DNA from: Algoriphagus sp.
GTDB lineage: Bacteria; Bacteroidota; Bacteroidia; Cytophagales; Cyclobacteriaceae
Direction of reading: 5' to 3'
NCBI GenBank assembly: GCA_030729785.1
Contig: JANQWS010000011.1
Coordinates: 1-64,000, forward strand
DNA: 64,000 nucleotides
Within the stretch, counting starts at the first letter, position 1. The number at the start of each line of letters is the position of its first letter. Below the pieces are notes generated by a model. It was not told the origin of the DNA. It searched no databases and worked only from the letters and a program-made list of their open reading frames with translations. The position numbers and the translations under genes were made by a program. This document shows positions 1 through 9,114 of the stretch, piece after piece.

Positions 1-1
1 T

Positions 2-97
2 TTTGATAAAAAGTTTATCTTTACTCCAGGCAGTTTTGATCCTGCCCACCTTCGCCACATCCCAGAATTGGGATTGAAAGGTGTTCTTCATTCCTAA
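2..97 (+). CDS. C-terminal fragment of an unidentified protein
   Basis: The first 97 bases hold an open frame ending in TAA, encoding the last 31 residues of a protein that starts left of the window (ending GLKGVLHS). It lies 10 bases before the exonuclease gene on the same strand, so the two may be co-transcribed. The fragment is too short to assign to a family, and the frame is supported only by its openness and its position. Confidence 0.45.
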   Translation, partial: FDKKFIFTPGSFDPAHLRHIPELGLKGVLHS

Positions 98-107
98 TTT
101 TTAGATC

Positions 108-833
108 ATGACCCCATTTTTTGAACAGCTGAGCAACATCTTATTTCTGGACATTGAAACTGCATCCAACAAGGAATCTTTTGACGAGCTCGACTCGAGA
201 TTACAAGCTGAATGGATCCGAAAAGAGCGACTCATCCGTAGGGAAAGCCTTTTGGAACCAGGAGAACTTTTCTTTGATCGGGCGGGGATTCATGCAGAAT
301 TTGGCAAGGTCATCTGTGTAGGAGTGGGATTTTTCCAAGCCAAAAAGAAGGAAAGAAACTATTCCTTTCGATCGAAGGTTTTTGCAAAGGAAGATGAAAA
401 AGAAACTCTTTTGGAGTTAAAAGCCTTATTGGAGAAGAAAAAGTGGGTTCTCTGTGCACACAATGGCAAAGAGTTTGACTTTCCTTACCTCTGCCGTCGC
501 ATGCTGATCCAAGGGATTCCATTGCCCGAACCCCTGCAGCTAGCCGGCAAAAAACCCTGGGAAATACGTCACCTAGATACGATGGAACTCTGGCGATTTG
601 GAGATTACAAACACTATACCCGATTGGAACTTCTCGCTGCAGCATTTGGGATTAACAGTTCAAAAGAAGGAATAGACGGAAGTGAGGTGAATACCACCTA
701 TTACCACGAAAAAAACCTAGAAAGAATAACACAATACTGTCTTCGTGATGTGGAAGTAACGGCAAGGATTTACCTTGCCATGCACCCACCTTCTGATGTC
801 AGCGACCTTGAAATCGACTACCCTGATTCGTAA
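108..833 (+). CDS. Predicted PolB-like 3'-5' exonuclease (DnaQ/RNase H-like fold)
   Basis: A 241-residue protein with the three exonuclease motifs of the family-B polymerase proofreading domain but no polymerase. Exo I is FLDIETAS with D15 and E17, Exo II is HNGKEFDF with N119 and D124, and Exo III is YCLRDVE with Y210 and D214; a further DT pair sits near 157. These acidic residues would bind two metal ions for 3'-5' phosphodiester hydrolysis. The length fits the stand-alone PF10108-type family. The gene precedes rnr by 68 bases on the same strand, so both genes around it act on nucleic acid. The ATG at 108 starts just upstream of the first motif. The physiological substrate, DNA or RNA, cannot be told. 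Confidence 0.88.
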   Translation: MTPFFEQLSNILFLDIETASNKESFDELDSRLQAEWIRKERLIRRESLLEPGELFFDRAGIHAEFGKVICVGVGFFQAKKKERNYSFRSKVFAKEDEKETLLELKALLEKKKWVLCAHNGKEFDFPYLCRRMLIQGIPLPEPLQLAGKKPWEIRHLDTMELWRFGDYKHYTRLELLAAAFGINSSKEGIDGSEVNTTYYHEKNLERITQYCLRDVEVTARIYLAMHPPSDVSDLEIDYPDS

Positions 834-901
834 CAAAAAGAACATATCAGCAAGTTTATAGGACAATCAAAACTTCATACCTTAGAATAAAAAAAGCCCT
901 C

Positions 902-3109
902 ATGGGAAGAAAATCCGATCGAAAAAATTCCAAAAAAAACCATTCAAGCTCCAAAGGCAACAATGATTCTACTTCTTTAGCACGAAGACTACTTCAATTC
1001 CTAGATGCAAATTTTGGTCAAGAATTTAATGCCAAACAACTCATCAAGCAATTAGAAATTCGGGATTCCCTGAACAAAGGTGGGGTGGAGCCTGTACTTT
1101 TTCAGCTAGTCGCAGAAGGGAAAATCTCCCGAAGCCCGCGTAATTACTTTTCCTCCACCCGTGATCCAGAGTTTATCTTAGGAACTGTTGATTTTGTCAA
1201 CCCCCGTTTTGCTTTCATCATTCCCGACCAACCTGATGCAGTTGAAGGAGACATCCTAGTGAAGGAAGCCGACCTAAAGCAGGCTTTGGATGGAGACAAA
1301 GTACGTGTGATGGTCTTTCCTGTCAAAGGAAAGACAGGCAGAACTGAAGGTCGCGTATTGGAGATTATGGAGCGCAGCCGGGATGAATTTGTTGGGCGCG
1401 TGGAAATTTCCCCTCGCTTTGCCTTTGTAGTGCCCGACTTCAAAAAAATGCACAAGGACATCTTTGTGCATCGCGGAGAGCTGATGGGTGCTGAGCACAA
1501 TGAAAAGGTGATTGTCAAATTGACCGAATGGAGGGAAGACGATAAGAACCCAACCGGAAAAGTAATCCGAGTACTCGGAAAGGCAGGACTGCATGAGGTA
1601 GAAATTCACTCCATCATGGCAGAATTTGGCCTTCCTTTCGACTACGAGAAGGAAGCCGATGCCGAAGCCAATGCCATTTCAGATCAGATTTCTTCCAAAG
1701 AAATTAAGGCTCGAAAAGATTTTAGAGAGGTGCTCACCTTCACCATAGACCCTGCGGATGCAAAAGACTTTGACGACGCGATTTCCTACCGAAAACTAGA
1801 AAATGGCAACCACGAAATAGGCGTTCATATCGCCGATGTGACGCATTACGTCAAACCAAAAACTGCCTTAGAAAAAGAAGCCTACAATCGGGCAACTTCA
1901 GTATACCTAGTCGATCGCACCATACCCATGCTTCCAGAGCGCCTCAGCAATGGCCTCTGTTCACTTCGCCCAAAGGAAGACAAACTCACCTTTGCTTGCG
2001 TATTTGAGGTGGATCCTCAAGCCAAAGTGGTGAATCATTGGATAGGCCGAACCATCATCCATTCCGATCGACGATTTGCCTACGAAGAAGCACAAGAATG
2101 CATCGATACCCAGTCAGGAGATCACTTTCAGGAACTAACCTTACTCAACAACTTAGCCAAGAAAATTCGAAAACAACGATTTGAACAAGGAGCTGTCAAC
2201 TTTGAAACGGTAGAGGTCAAATTCAAACTGGATGAAAAAGGCACGCCACTCGGCTTGTTTGTAAAGGAGCGAAAAGACATTCACAAGCTCATTGAAGAGT
2301 TTATGCTACTGGCCAATAAGTACGTAGCCGAATTCATTTTCCGTAAAAATCAGGGTATGGATACCTTTGTGTACCGAACGCACGATAGCCCAGATTTGGA
2401 TCGATTGGAAACCTTCTCTGGCTTCGCAAAGCGCTTCGGCCATGCGATGGACACCACCCAGCCCCAGAAAATCTCTGCTGCACTCAATAAACTAATGGAG
2501 GAGATTCAGGGCAAGCCTGAGCAAAATGTCTTGGAGCAGCTGGCCATTCGGAGCATGGCTAAGGCAAAGTACACCACCGAACCTAAAGGGCATTTTGGAC
2601 TTGCCTTTGCACATTATACCCACTTCACCTCTCCCATCCGAAGGTATCCAGACATGATGGTCCATCGCTTGCTCGAGCACTACCTTGAAGGAGGAAAATC
2701 TCCAGACGCAGGTTCATGGGAACAAAAATGTCAGCATTCTTCCGAACGGGAAAAGCGAGCAGCAGATGCGGAACGCGCCTCCATCAAGTACAAGCAAGTA
2801 GAATACATGTCGCTTGCTGAGCTTAGAGATTACGATGGCATCGTGAGCGGGGTGACCGAGTGGGGGGTATTCGTAGAAATCACAGAAACCAAGTGTGAAG
2901 GGATGATTCGGGTCCAGGACCTGGACGACGATTACTACGATTTTGACGAGCGCAACATGCGCTTGATTGGATCGAAAACAAAAAAAATGATCACTTTAGG
3001 AGACAAAGTACTGGTTCGGGTAGTTAATACGGATATCGACCGTAGAACCATCGATTTGGAATTTGCAGACCATGACAGAAAAAAATCTCGTCCACGAGCT
3101 TTTAACTAA
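902..3109 (+). CDS. rnr: Ribonuclease R
   Basis: A 735-residue 3'-5' exoribonuclease of the RNase II/RNB family, which degrades structured RNA and takes part in mRNA and rRNA quality control. A basic, Ser/Lys-rich N-terminus (1-25) is followed by a winged-helix-like region, two cold-shock OB folds (about 85-225), and the RNB catalytic domain starting at TIDPADAKDFDDA (281-293), whose D283, D289, D291 and D292 match the magnesium ligands. An S1 domain follows near 645-715 (GIVSGVTEWGVFVEI) and a short basic tail ends the protein. Size is close to, slightly below, the E. coli enzyme. Its last 38 bases overlap the polyprenyl synthetase ATG, indicating translational coupling. Confidence 0.96.
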   Translation: MGRKSDRKNSKKNHSSSKGNNDSTSLARRLLQFLDANFGQEFNAKQLIKQLEIRDSLNKGGVEPVLFQLVAEGKISRSPRNYFSSTRDPEFILGTVDFVNPRFAFIIPDQPDAVEGDILVKEADLKQALDGDKVRVMVFPVKGKTGRTEGRVLEIMERSRDEFVGRVEISPRFAFVVPDFKKMHKDIFVHRGELMGAEHNEKVIVKLTEWREDDKNPTGKVIRVLGKAGLHEVEIHSIMAEFGLPFDYEKEADAEANAISDQISSKEIKARKDFREVLTFTIDPADAKDFDDAISYRKLENGNHEIGVHIADVTHYVKPKTALEKEAYNRATSVYLVDRTIPMLPERLSNGLCSLRPKEDKLTFACVFEVDPQAKVVNHWIGRTIIHSDRRFAYEEAQECIDTQSGDHFQELTLLNNLAKKIRKQRFEQGAVNFETVEVKFKLDEKGTPLGLFVKERKDIHKLIEEFMLLANKYVAEFIFRKNQGMDTFVYRTHDSPDLDRLETFSGFAKRFGHAMDTTQPQKISAALNKLMEEIQGKPEQNVLEQLAIRSMAKAKYTTEPKGHFGLAFAHYTHFTSPIRRYPDMMVHRLLEHYLEGGKSPDAGSWEQKCQHSSEREKRAADAERASIKYKQVEYMSLAELRDYDGIVSGVTEWGVFVEITETKCEGMIRVQDLDDDYYDFDERNMRLIGSKTKKMITLGDKVLVRVVNTDIDRRTIDLEFADHDRKKSRPRAFN

Positions 3110-4058
3110 GTTTGAAGACCACATCAGCAGCCACTCCTTTGGAGTATCTCCTGCTGAATTATATGATCCGATCACCTACATCATGAGCCTAGGAGGAAAG
3201 CGGATTCGCCCCCTACTCACTCTTTTGGGGTACGGGTTGTACGGCAAAAACCCAACAGAGATATTCAGTCAGGCTGCTGCGCTGGAAGTTTTTCACAACT
3301 TCACGCTCATGCATGACGACATCATGGATCAGGCTCCTTTACGAAGAGGGAAACCTACAGTTCATGAAAAATGGAATGCTAACATTGCCATTCTCTCTGG
3401 AGACGTCATGCTGGTACGAGCTTATGACCTATTGCTCCCTACACCCACTGCACTCTTACCTGAAGCCATTCGGCTTTTCAATAAAACAGCGGCCGAAGTA
3501 TGTGAAGGACAGCAGCTAGACATGAACTTTGAAGGATACGAGACCGTAGCTGAAGCCAATTACATCGAAATGATTCGCTTGAAAACTGCTGTTCTCTTAG
3601 GATTTGCACTTCAGCTTGGAGCGCTTTTGGCGGGTGCAGCTAAGGAGGATGTACAGCGGATCTATGACTTTGGAGTAAATATTGGTATTGGTTTCCAACT
3701 CCAAGATGACTTGTTAGATGTCTATGCAGACCAAGCTAAGTTTGGCAAGCAGGTGGGTGGAGATATTATTTCCAACAAGAAAACCTTCCTGTTGATCAAG
3801 GCACTTGAACTTGCCAAGGGTAAGGAGAAAGAAGAATTACAACATTGGTTGGGACTAAGCCAATTTGACAAAGAAGAAAAGGTGGCTGCTGTCAAGGGAA
3901 TCTACGAGAAGCTCGGCATTCGCTCCTTGACTGAAAAGAAAATGGCCTCCTATTTTGAAGAAGGATTTCAACAAGTCGAAAGGCTACAGATCAAAGATCA
4001 AAACTATTCCAAAGCATTGGTAGCGGTTACCCAAGAATTGATGCAACGTGAGAAGTAA
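3072..4058 (+). CDS. Polyprenyl diphosphate synthase (trans-isoprenyl, possibly GGPP-type)
   Basis: A 328-residue trans-prenyltransferase that condenses isopentenyl diphosphate onto an allylic diphosphate. Seen: the GGKRIRP substrate motif, the first Asp-rich motif DDIMD followed by RRGKP, and the second motif GFQLQDDLLD. The residue five positions before the first Asp is Phe (FTLMHDD). In related enzymes a bulky aromatic there shortens the product to about C20, while long-chain octaprenyl synthases have Ala; a GGPP-length product is therefore an inference. I chose the ATG at 3072; an upstream TTG at 3063 is also in frame. The start lies inside rnr, and the stop is 6 bases from the rhomboid gene, so the three form one transcription unit. 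Confidence 0.9.
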   Translation: MTEKNLVHELLTKFEDHISSHSFGVSPAELYDPITYIMSLGGKRIRPLLTLLGYGLYGKNPTEIFSQAAALEVFHNFTLMHDDIMDQAPLRRGKPTVHEKWNANIAILSGDVMLVRAYDLLLPTPTALLPEAIRLFNKTAAEVCEGQQLDMNFEGYETVAEANYIEMIRLKTAVLLGFALQLGALLAGAAKEDVQRIYDFGVNIGIGFQLQDDLLDVYADQAKFGKQVGGDIISNKKTFLLIKALELAKGKEKEELQHWLGLSQFDKEEKVAAVKGIYEKLGIRSLTEKKMASYFEEGFQQVERLQIKDQNYSKALVAVTQELMQREK

Positions 4059-4064
4059 GCGCCA

Positions 4065-4694
4065 ATGGATTTTTCTTTAACCACTGTACTGATTGGTGCG
4101 ACAGTACTTTGTAGCATTTTTGCCTTCAGTCGGCCCACCCTTTTGGAGCGGTGGATGTTTATTCCTTACCGAATCAAACAAAGGAACCAATGGGATCGAT
4201 TTATCCTATCCGGATTTATCCATAAAGATTACATGCACCTCATTTTTAACCTAGTTACCTTCTACTTTTTTGGTGGGGTGGTAGAGCGATTTTTTAAATT
4301 TCAATTTGGACTAGAATTAGGAGGCTTGATTTTCGTAGGATTTTACCTTTTAGCCCTGGTGGTTGCAGATATTCCCACGTTTGTCAAGCAACAGAATAGT
4401 CCTTACTATAAGGCTTTGGGGGCATCCGGAGGAACGTCTGCCATGGTTTTTGCGAGCATCATCTTAATGCCCCTTTCGGACATTTGTCTATTTGGACTGC
4501 TTTGCCTTCCAGGCTTCCTTTTGGGAGGTTTTTTTCTGATTTATTCGTATGTCAAAGGAAAAAAAGGGCAGGACAACATCAACCACGATGCGCACCTCTA
4601 TGGTGCCATTTTCGGGATAATTTGTATCCTCCTACTTTCTCCTGGTAGCGCAATAATGTTTATGGAACAGCTAAAATCGTACCGGCCTTTTTAA
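4065..4694 (+). CDS. Rhomboid family intramembrane serine protease
   Basis: A 209-residue polytopic inner-membrane protein with the rhomboid catalytic dyad: nucleophile S121 in GASGG and H177 in the last helix (HDAHLYG), plus the oxyanion-hole region H58 and N62 (HLIFN). About six hydrophobic segments are visible. Rhomboids cleave transmembrane substrates inside the bilayer; no substrate is suggested by context. It is the last gene of the rnr unit, 6 bases after the polyprenyl synthetase, and is followed directly by a strong bidirectional terminator. Confidence 0.93.
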   Translation: MDFSLTTVLIGATVLCSIFAFSRPTLLERWMFIPYRIKQRNQWDRFILSGFIHKDYMHLIFNLVTFYFFGGVVERFFKFQFGLELGGLIFVGFYLLALVVADIPTFVKQQNSPYYKALGASGGTSAMVFASIILMPLSDICLFGLLCLPGFLLGGFFLIYSYVKGKKGQDNINHDAHLYGAIFGIICILLLSPGSAIMFMEQLKSYRPF

Positions 4695-4737
4695 AAAAAA
4701 GGCCCCGTACGTGCGGGGCCCTTCTGCTTATTTTTTC
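4693..4737. terminator. Bidirectional intrinsic terminator
   Basis: Seven-base-pair GC stem GGCCCCG/CGGGGCC with loop TACGTG, an eight-A run on the left and a T-rich run on the right. It separates the rhomboid gene from the convergent VPS10-like gene, whose stop codon it reaches, and can end transcription from both sides. Confidence 0.85.
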
Positions 4738-7700
4738 TTTTCCAACTTTGTTTTCATCTCATCGATATTCAATACTCTGGAGATTTGTTCACGTTCCAAC
4801 TTTCGGAATCGTGCCAGTTGTACATCAATTTGTTCCGTGAGTTCCTTTCGTACCTCTTCTGAGGAATCAGTAGGTCGGTAATCTCCATTTCCAACTACAC
4901 TGGTCAAGTGGGCCAATTTGTTATTCAATCGAATCGGGAAGTTGAGGGGATCCTGCCCGCTTCGATTTTGCGTCTGGTAGAGAGTCTCCTCAATTGCCTG
5001 CATTTCTGCTTTGATTTGGTCAAGGTTCTCAGGCTTGGTAGTAAGCGAGTCCAATTCAGTACGGTACACTCGGATCAATTTGATCGCTTGGTGCGTTTCG
5101 GTAATTTTATCGCGTACCGCCAACAAGTAGTTGTATTGAGCTTCTAAATCTTCTTGGGAAGATTCATAACGAGGGTCAGCAAGCACCTGGAAGGATTGTT
5201 CTTGAGATTGTCCATCCACAGTCATGCGCACCTTATAGGTGCCAGGAACGACCTTAGGTCCTCTAAGGTTGGCGGCCCAGAGGATCATCCCTTCAAATCC
5301 TTCTGCATTATCAGTGCGTAAATTCCAATTAAATTCCCCAGAACCAGGCTTCACTTTTAGCGTATCCCCATTAACCCCTTTGGTGGAGAACAAGCGGATC
5401 AGTTGATTTTGGTCATTGAAGAATTCAATTTTTACTTCTCCAGAAGGCTCCTCTTTGAGGAAATAATACACCAAGACACCACCTGGACGATTGCTACCAT
5501 TCGTTAAACTCACTCGCTTCATCCCGTCAATGCGGTACGAGTCCTGTGGCTTGTACAGGTGAAAAGGCTTGTTCTCCAACCCAGCTTCTGCTTGATGAAG
5601 TACCGTCAGGTCATCGATGATCCAGAAGGATCTACCTTGGGTAGCTGCAATCAAATTATTATCCTTAATGGTCAAATCCGTAATCGGAACGATAGGCAAG
5701 TTCAATTGTAGGGAATGCCAGCTACCGCCATCATCTTTGGAATAGTACATGCCTGTTTCCGTACCGGCATAAAGCATTCCTTTTTTAGCAGGATCTGCTC
5801 GGACTACTCGGGTAAAGTGTTCCTCATTGATTCCTGAGACAATCTTGGTCCAGGTCTTTCCATAGTCTTTGGTTTTGTAAAGGTAAGGGGCAAAGTCGCC
5901 ACTCTTGTAGCCAGTAGCAGCAAAATAGGCCTCTCCTGCAACAAATGGACTTGCCTCGATGGAGTTGATTTGAAGCCACTCGGGCAGATCTTTTGGGGTG
6001 ACATTTTGCCAAGTTTTTCCGTTATCTATAGTTACATGAACCAATCCATCGTCAGATCCTGCCCAGATTATACCTGGTTTCACTGGAGATTCTGCTGCAG
6101 TAAAAATGGTAGCATAGTATTCAACAGATGTATTGTCCTTGGTGATAGGGCCTCCCGAAGGACCGAGTTTGCTCTTATCGTTGCGGGTCAGGTCTGGAGA
6201 AAACACCTCCCAAGTTTGCCCCTCATTAGTCGAGCGGTGAAATTGATTACTCGTTGTATAAAGCAATTTCGGATTGTGAGGGGAAAAGAAAATGGGGAAG
6301 TTCCATTGGAATCGGTACTTCATGCCCTCTGCTCCATGTCCCATGGGATTATCTGGCCATACGTTGACTGTGCGCGAGGTACCATTTCGATGGTTCTCAC
6401 GAGTAAGCAGTCCTCCATAGGATCCACCATAAACAATATCATTATCTAGGGGATCAGGTGCGATCCATCCTGACTCTCCTCCTGCAGTAGGCTCCCAATC
6501 CGCTTCAGTAATTGCTCCACCATCATTTCGATGACGAATTCGAACGGTAGAATTGTCTTGCTGAGCCCCATAGATGCGGTAAGGGAAGCTATTATCGGTC
6601 GTCACTCGGTAAAACTGAGAGGTCGGCTGGTTCATCATGGAAGACCAAGTGGCCCCACCATCTTCAGATATTTGCGCACCTCCATCGTCAGCGATAATCA
6701 TTCGCTGGTTATTCACTGGGTCAATCCATAGGTCGTGGTGGTCTCCATGCGGTGCATTCGCCCCTTTAAAGGTTTTTCCCCCATCCGTGGATTTGTGGTA
6801 ACTCACGTTGAGCACATAGAGCGTTTCCTCGTCTTGGGTGTCTGCATAGATTCGCGAATAATACCAGGCACGCTGACGTAGGTTCCGATTTTCATTGACC
6901 AGTTCCCAAGTCTGCCCAGCATCTTTGGAAGTATATACACCTCCTTTATCATTTTCGATGATGGCATACAGTCGATTGGAGTTTTTTGGAGAAACGGCAA
7001 TTCCCATGATCCCACGAATTCCTTTAGGGAAGGTCTCTTTAGAAGAAAGTTCTTCCCAAGTTTTTCCACCATTGGTGGATTTAAAAAGTTTAGAACCTGG
7101 CCCACCGCTTTCCAAACTGTAGGGGGTCCGCTGCAATTGCCAAGTAGATGCATAGACTACTTCAGGATTGTTGGGATCCAACACCAAGTCTACAGAACCA
7201 GAGATGTCATCCACAAAAAGTAGCTGTTCCCAAGTTTTTCCTCCATCGTTAGTTTTGTACACCCCTCGAGTGGCATCCGGCTTGAAGACATCTCCCAACA
7301 CTGCCGCATATACCACATCGGGATTGGTTGGGTGGATGCGAAGGCGAGCAATAAATCGGCTTTTATCCAGTCCAGCGCGAGCCCAAGTTTTACCGGCATC
7401 GGCACTTTTCCAAATGCCATAGCCAAAGGACACGTTGCCTCGGACGGTTTTTTCCCCGCCTCCGGCGTAGACAACGGCAGTATCGCTTTCTGCTACTGCC
7501 ACTGCGCCCATGGATCCACCAAAGAATCCATCTGAAACGGATTTCCAGGTTTGGCCTGCATTACTCGTTTTCCAGATGCCCCCACCAGTGGAAGCAAAGT
7601 AATAGGATTTGTCATTGCCTTTTACTCCGGTAACAGCATCTGCTCTACCGCCTCTAAATGGGCCGACCAAGCGCCATTGAACCGCGTCATATACTTTGGA

Positions 7701-7790
7701 ATCAGGGACTTGCTGCCCAATAGTGGGTAGACTTAGGACAAGAAGTAGCAAGAGTATGCCACTTCGAAGGAGAGATTGAAACGAGATCAT
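4728..7790 (-). CDS. Secreted VPS10/sortilin-like BNR-repeat protein
   Basis: A 1020-residue exported protein. A Sec signal peptide (hydrophobic core within 1-25, likely cleavage near IGQQ) precedes a long beta-propeller region with about eleven Asp-box/BNR motifs of the form S-x-D-x-G-x-T-W (for example SADAGKTW, TNDGGKTW, STNGGKTW, TKDYGKTW). The last quarter is a beta-sandwich-like plus helical region rich in Glu and Lys. In Bacteroidetes such proteins are usually labelled VPS10 domain or glycosyl hydrolase (BNR), but no sialidase active-site Arg triad was identified, so enzyme activity is not supported. It is a single gene between terminators and probably acts in the periplasm or at the cell surface. 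Confidence 0.82.
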   Translation of the reverse strand: MISFQSLLRSGILLLLLVLSLPTIGQQVPDSKVYDAVQWRLVGPFRGGRADAVTGVKGNDKSYYFASTGGGIWKTSNAGQTWKSVSDGFFGGSMGAVAVAESDTAVVYAGGGEKTVRGNVSFGYGIWKSADAGKTWARAGLDKSRFIARLRIHPTNPDVVYAAVLGDVFKPDATRGVYKTNDGGKTWEQLLFVDDISGSVDLVLDPNNPEVVYASTWQLQRTPYSLESGGPGSKLFKSTNGGKTWEELSSKETFPKGIRGIMGIAVSPKNSNRLYAIIENDKGGVYTSKDAGQTWELVNENRNLRQRAWYYSRIYADTQDEETLYVLNVSYHKSTDGGKTFKGANAPHGDHHDLWIDPVNNQRMIIADDGGAQISEDGGATWSSMMNQPTSQFYRVTTDNSFPYRIYGAQQDNSTVRIRHRNDGGAITEADWEPTAGGESGWIAPDPLDNDIVYGGSYGGLLTRENHRNGTSRTVNVWPDNPMGHGAEGMKYRFQWNFPIFFSPHNPKLLYTTSNQFHRSTNEGQTWEVFSPDLTRNDKSKLGPSGGPITKDNTSVEYYATIFTAAESPVKPGIIWAGSDDGLVHVTIDNGKTWQNVTPKDLPEWLQINSIEASPFVAGEAYFAATGYKSGDFAPYLYKTKDYGKTWTKIVSGINEEHFTRVVRADPAKKGMLYAGTETGMYYSKDDGGSWHSLQLNLPIVPITDLTIKDNNLIAATQGRSFWIIDDLTVLHQAEAGLENKPFHLYKPQDSYRIDGMKRVSLTNGSNRPGGVLVYYFLKEEPSGEVKIEFFNDQNQLIRLFSTKGVNGDTLKVKPGSGEFNWNLRTDNAEGFEGMILWAANLRGPKVVPGTYKVRMTVDGQSQEQSFQVLADPRYESSQEDLEAQYNYLLAVRDKITETHQAIKLIRVYRTELDSLTTKPENLDQIKAEMQAIEETLYQTQNRSGQDPLNFPIRLNNKLAHLTSVVGNGDYRPTDSSEEVRKELTEQIDVQLARFRKLEREQISRVLNIDEMKTKLEKKK

Positions 7791-7883
7791 GTTGGGTAGA
7801 ATTAATATCTTTTTTTAAAGTAGGTGAAAAGTTGGGAAAGGAAATAAAAAAATTGATTAAAGGCAAAAAGATGGGCTAAGGGC

Positions 7884-7919
7884 AAAAAAAAACCTCTTCC
7901 AAGGAAGAGGTTTTTTTTT
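7884..7919 (-). terminator. Intrinsic terminator of rplU-rpmA
   Basis: Perfect stem AACCTCTTCC/GGAAGAGGTT with an AA loop, flanked by an A run and a T run. On the minus strand it lies 15 bases after the rpmA stop and could also work in the other direction. Confidence 0.88.
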
Positions 7920-7933
7920 GTAATGGATGGAGA

Positions 7934-8194
7934 TTAATCCTGAGCAGGAACGATGCTCACGTAAGATCTACCATCGAATTTTTTCTTGAATGCAACTACA
8001 CCGTTGGTTAATGCGAATAGCGTGTGGTCTTTACCAACGCCAACATTCAATCCAGGATGATGTTTGGTGCCTCTTTGTCTTACTAGGATGTTTCCTGCGA
8101 TGACAACTTCACCGCCAAACTTTTTCACACCCAATCTTTTGGAATGTGACTCACGACCGTTTTTGGAACTACCTACACCTTTTTTGTGTGCCAT
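7934..8194 (-). CDS. rpmA: 50S ribosomal protein L27
   Basis: An 86-residue basic ribosomal protein of the large subunit. Its N-terminus [14 protein letters not shown] and the following block RLGVKKFGG are diagnostic; the N-terminal tail reaches the peptidyl-transferase centre. No extra N-terminal cleavage peptide of the Firmicutes type is present. It follows rplU by 4 bases, the standard rplU-rpmA order, and is followed by a terminator. Confidence 0.98.
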   Translation of the reverse strand: MAHKKGVGSSKNGRESHSKRLGVKKFGGEVVIAGNILVRQRGTKHHPGLNVGVGKDHTLFALTNGVVAFKKKFDGRSYVSIVPAQD

Positions 8195-8198
8195 GGTT

Positions 8199-8543
8199 TT
8201 ATTCGTTTATGGATTTCTTGGCTGATTGCCTTGATAGCGTAATTGATTCAATCATTACTTTGGTGAAGTCTTGTCTGTGACCATTCTTCTTTTTGTAGCC
8301 CTTACGGCGCTTCTTTTTGAAGACAATCACTTTGTCACCTTTCACATGATCCAGAATTTTTCCGGATACCTTTGCTCCTGCAAGTAGGGGAGCTCCTACA
8401 GACACAGTGCCGTTGGCTTCTGCCAATAAGACCTGGTCAAATTCGACGGAAGCGCCAGTCTCACCTGCCATTTTAGGGGCATAGACGAACTGATCTTTTG
8501 TTACTTTGAACTGCTTTCCTGCGATGTTAACAATTGCGTACAT
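8199..8543 (-). CDS. rplU: 50S ribosomal protein L21
   Basis: A 114-residue protein beginning [14 protein letters not shown], the usual L21 start, with the basic [10 protein letters not shown] block that binds 23S rRNA. The open frame extends 39 codons further upstream, but that part resembles no L21 and contains the candidate -7 element TATATTTG, so the ATG at 8543 is chosen. It is the first gene of the rplU-rpmA operon. The C-terminal tail is about ten residues longer than in E. coli. Confidence 0.97.
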   Translation of the reverse strand: MYAIVNIAGKQFKVTKDQFVYAPKMAGETGASVEFDQVLLAEANGTVSVGAPLLAGAKVSGKILDHVKGDKVIVFKKKRRKGYKKKNGHRQDFTKVMIESITLSRQSAKKSINE

Positions 8544-8570
8544 GATGCTTGATTTATCGAAATCGGAGTG

Positions 8571-8578
8571 CAAATATA
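8571..8578 (-). promoter_or_regulatory. -7 promoter element of rplU-rpmA
   Basis: TATATTTG on the minus strand, an exact match to the Bacteroidetes -7 form TAnnTTTG, 28 bases upstream of the rplU ATG. No good TTTG -33 element is seen at the expected distance. Confidence 0.55.
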
Positions 8579-8660
8579 GGAATTGAATTGAAACTAAAAA
8601 AACTTTCCTAAAAAATGATGAAAGAATGTGGGTAGTTATCAGCTCCACTGGCTCACTCAT

Positions 8661-9114
8661 TTTTACAATTAAAAATAAGTCAAATTTGCCTTCCCACTAT
8701 TTTTATAAACCTAAATTGGATTGATTGTTAATCACTTGTTTTTCAATAGTATACAAAAGTATTCTTGCACGAGAATAAATTTGACCATTGTTCAAAACAG
8801 AGTTCAGCAATTCCCTCTAATTTTTTTTTTTACAATTTTAAAAATATTCAATCGCCCTATATTCAAGAATTAAATTGATTATATACTTTATTTTAAGTAT
8901 ATTAAAGTATTGATTATATGCATTTTATGTATTTTTTGACCTTTGGTCATATTTTAAAATTTACCTCACTTTTTGACTTTTTTATTCCCATTTTGATCCT
9001 CATATTTGTTGACATGCCCCTCTACAAAGGACGCATTTTCCTTTTCTAGGATTACTTGAAGACATATTTTAGTCTTCCACCCACTACTATTTGATTAAAT
9101 AAATTTAGAGAGCG
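8661..9114. promoter_or_regulatory. Long AT-rich regulatory gap upstream of nrdBA
   Basis: About 450 bases without a credible gene. It holds a perfect 8-bp inverted repeat ATATACTT-N6-AAGTATAT (8881-8902), overlapped by ATACTTTA-N12-TAAAGTAT (8883-8910); two direct copies of TTGATTATAT (8876 and 8910, 34 bases apart); and TGACC-TTT-GGTCA (8937-8949). This is more structure than most gaps here and suggests regulator binding ahead of nrdB. The NrdR-box consensus is not clearly matched, and no perfectly spaced promoter was found. Confidence 0.4.

Noticed and set aside
5970-6449. 159-codon plus-strand frame inside the VPS10-like gene
   Set aside because: It is antisense to repetitive propeller sequence and has no domain or codon pattern of its own.
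8544-8660. N-terminal extension of L21
   Set aside because: The extra 39 codons match no L21 and contain a TATATTTG promoter element; the ATG at 8543 gives the standard start.
9001-9008. CATATTTG as the nrdB promoter -7 element
   Set aside because: The first base deviates from TAnnTTTG and the nearest TTTG is 25 bases away, outside the usual spacing.
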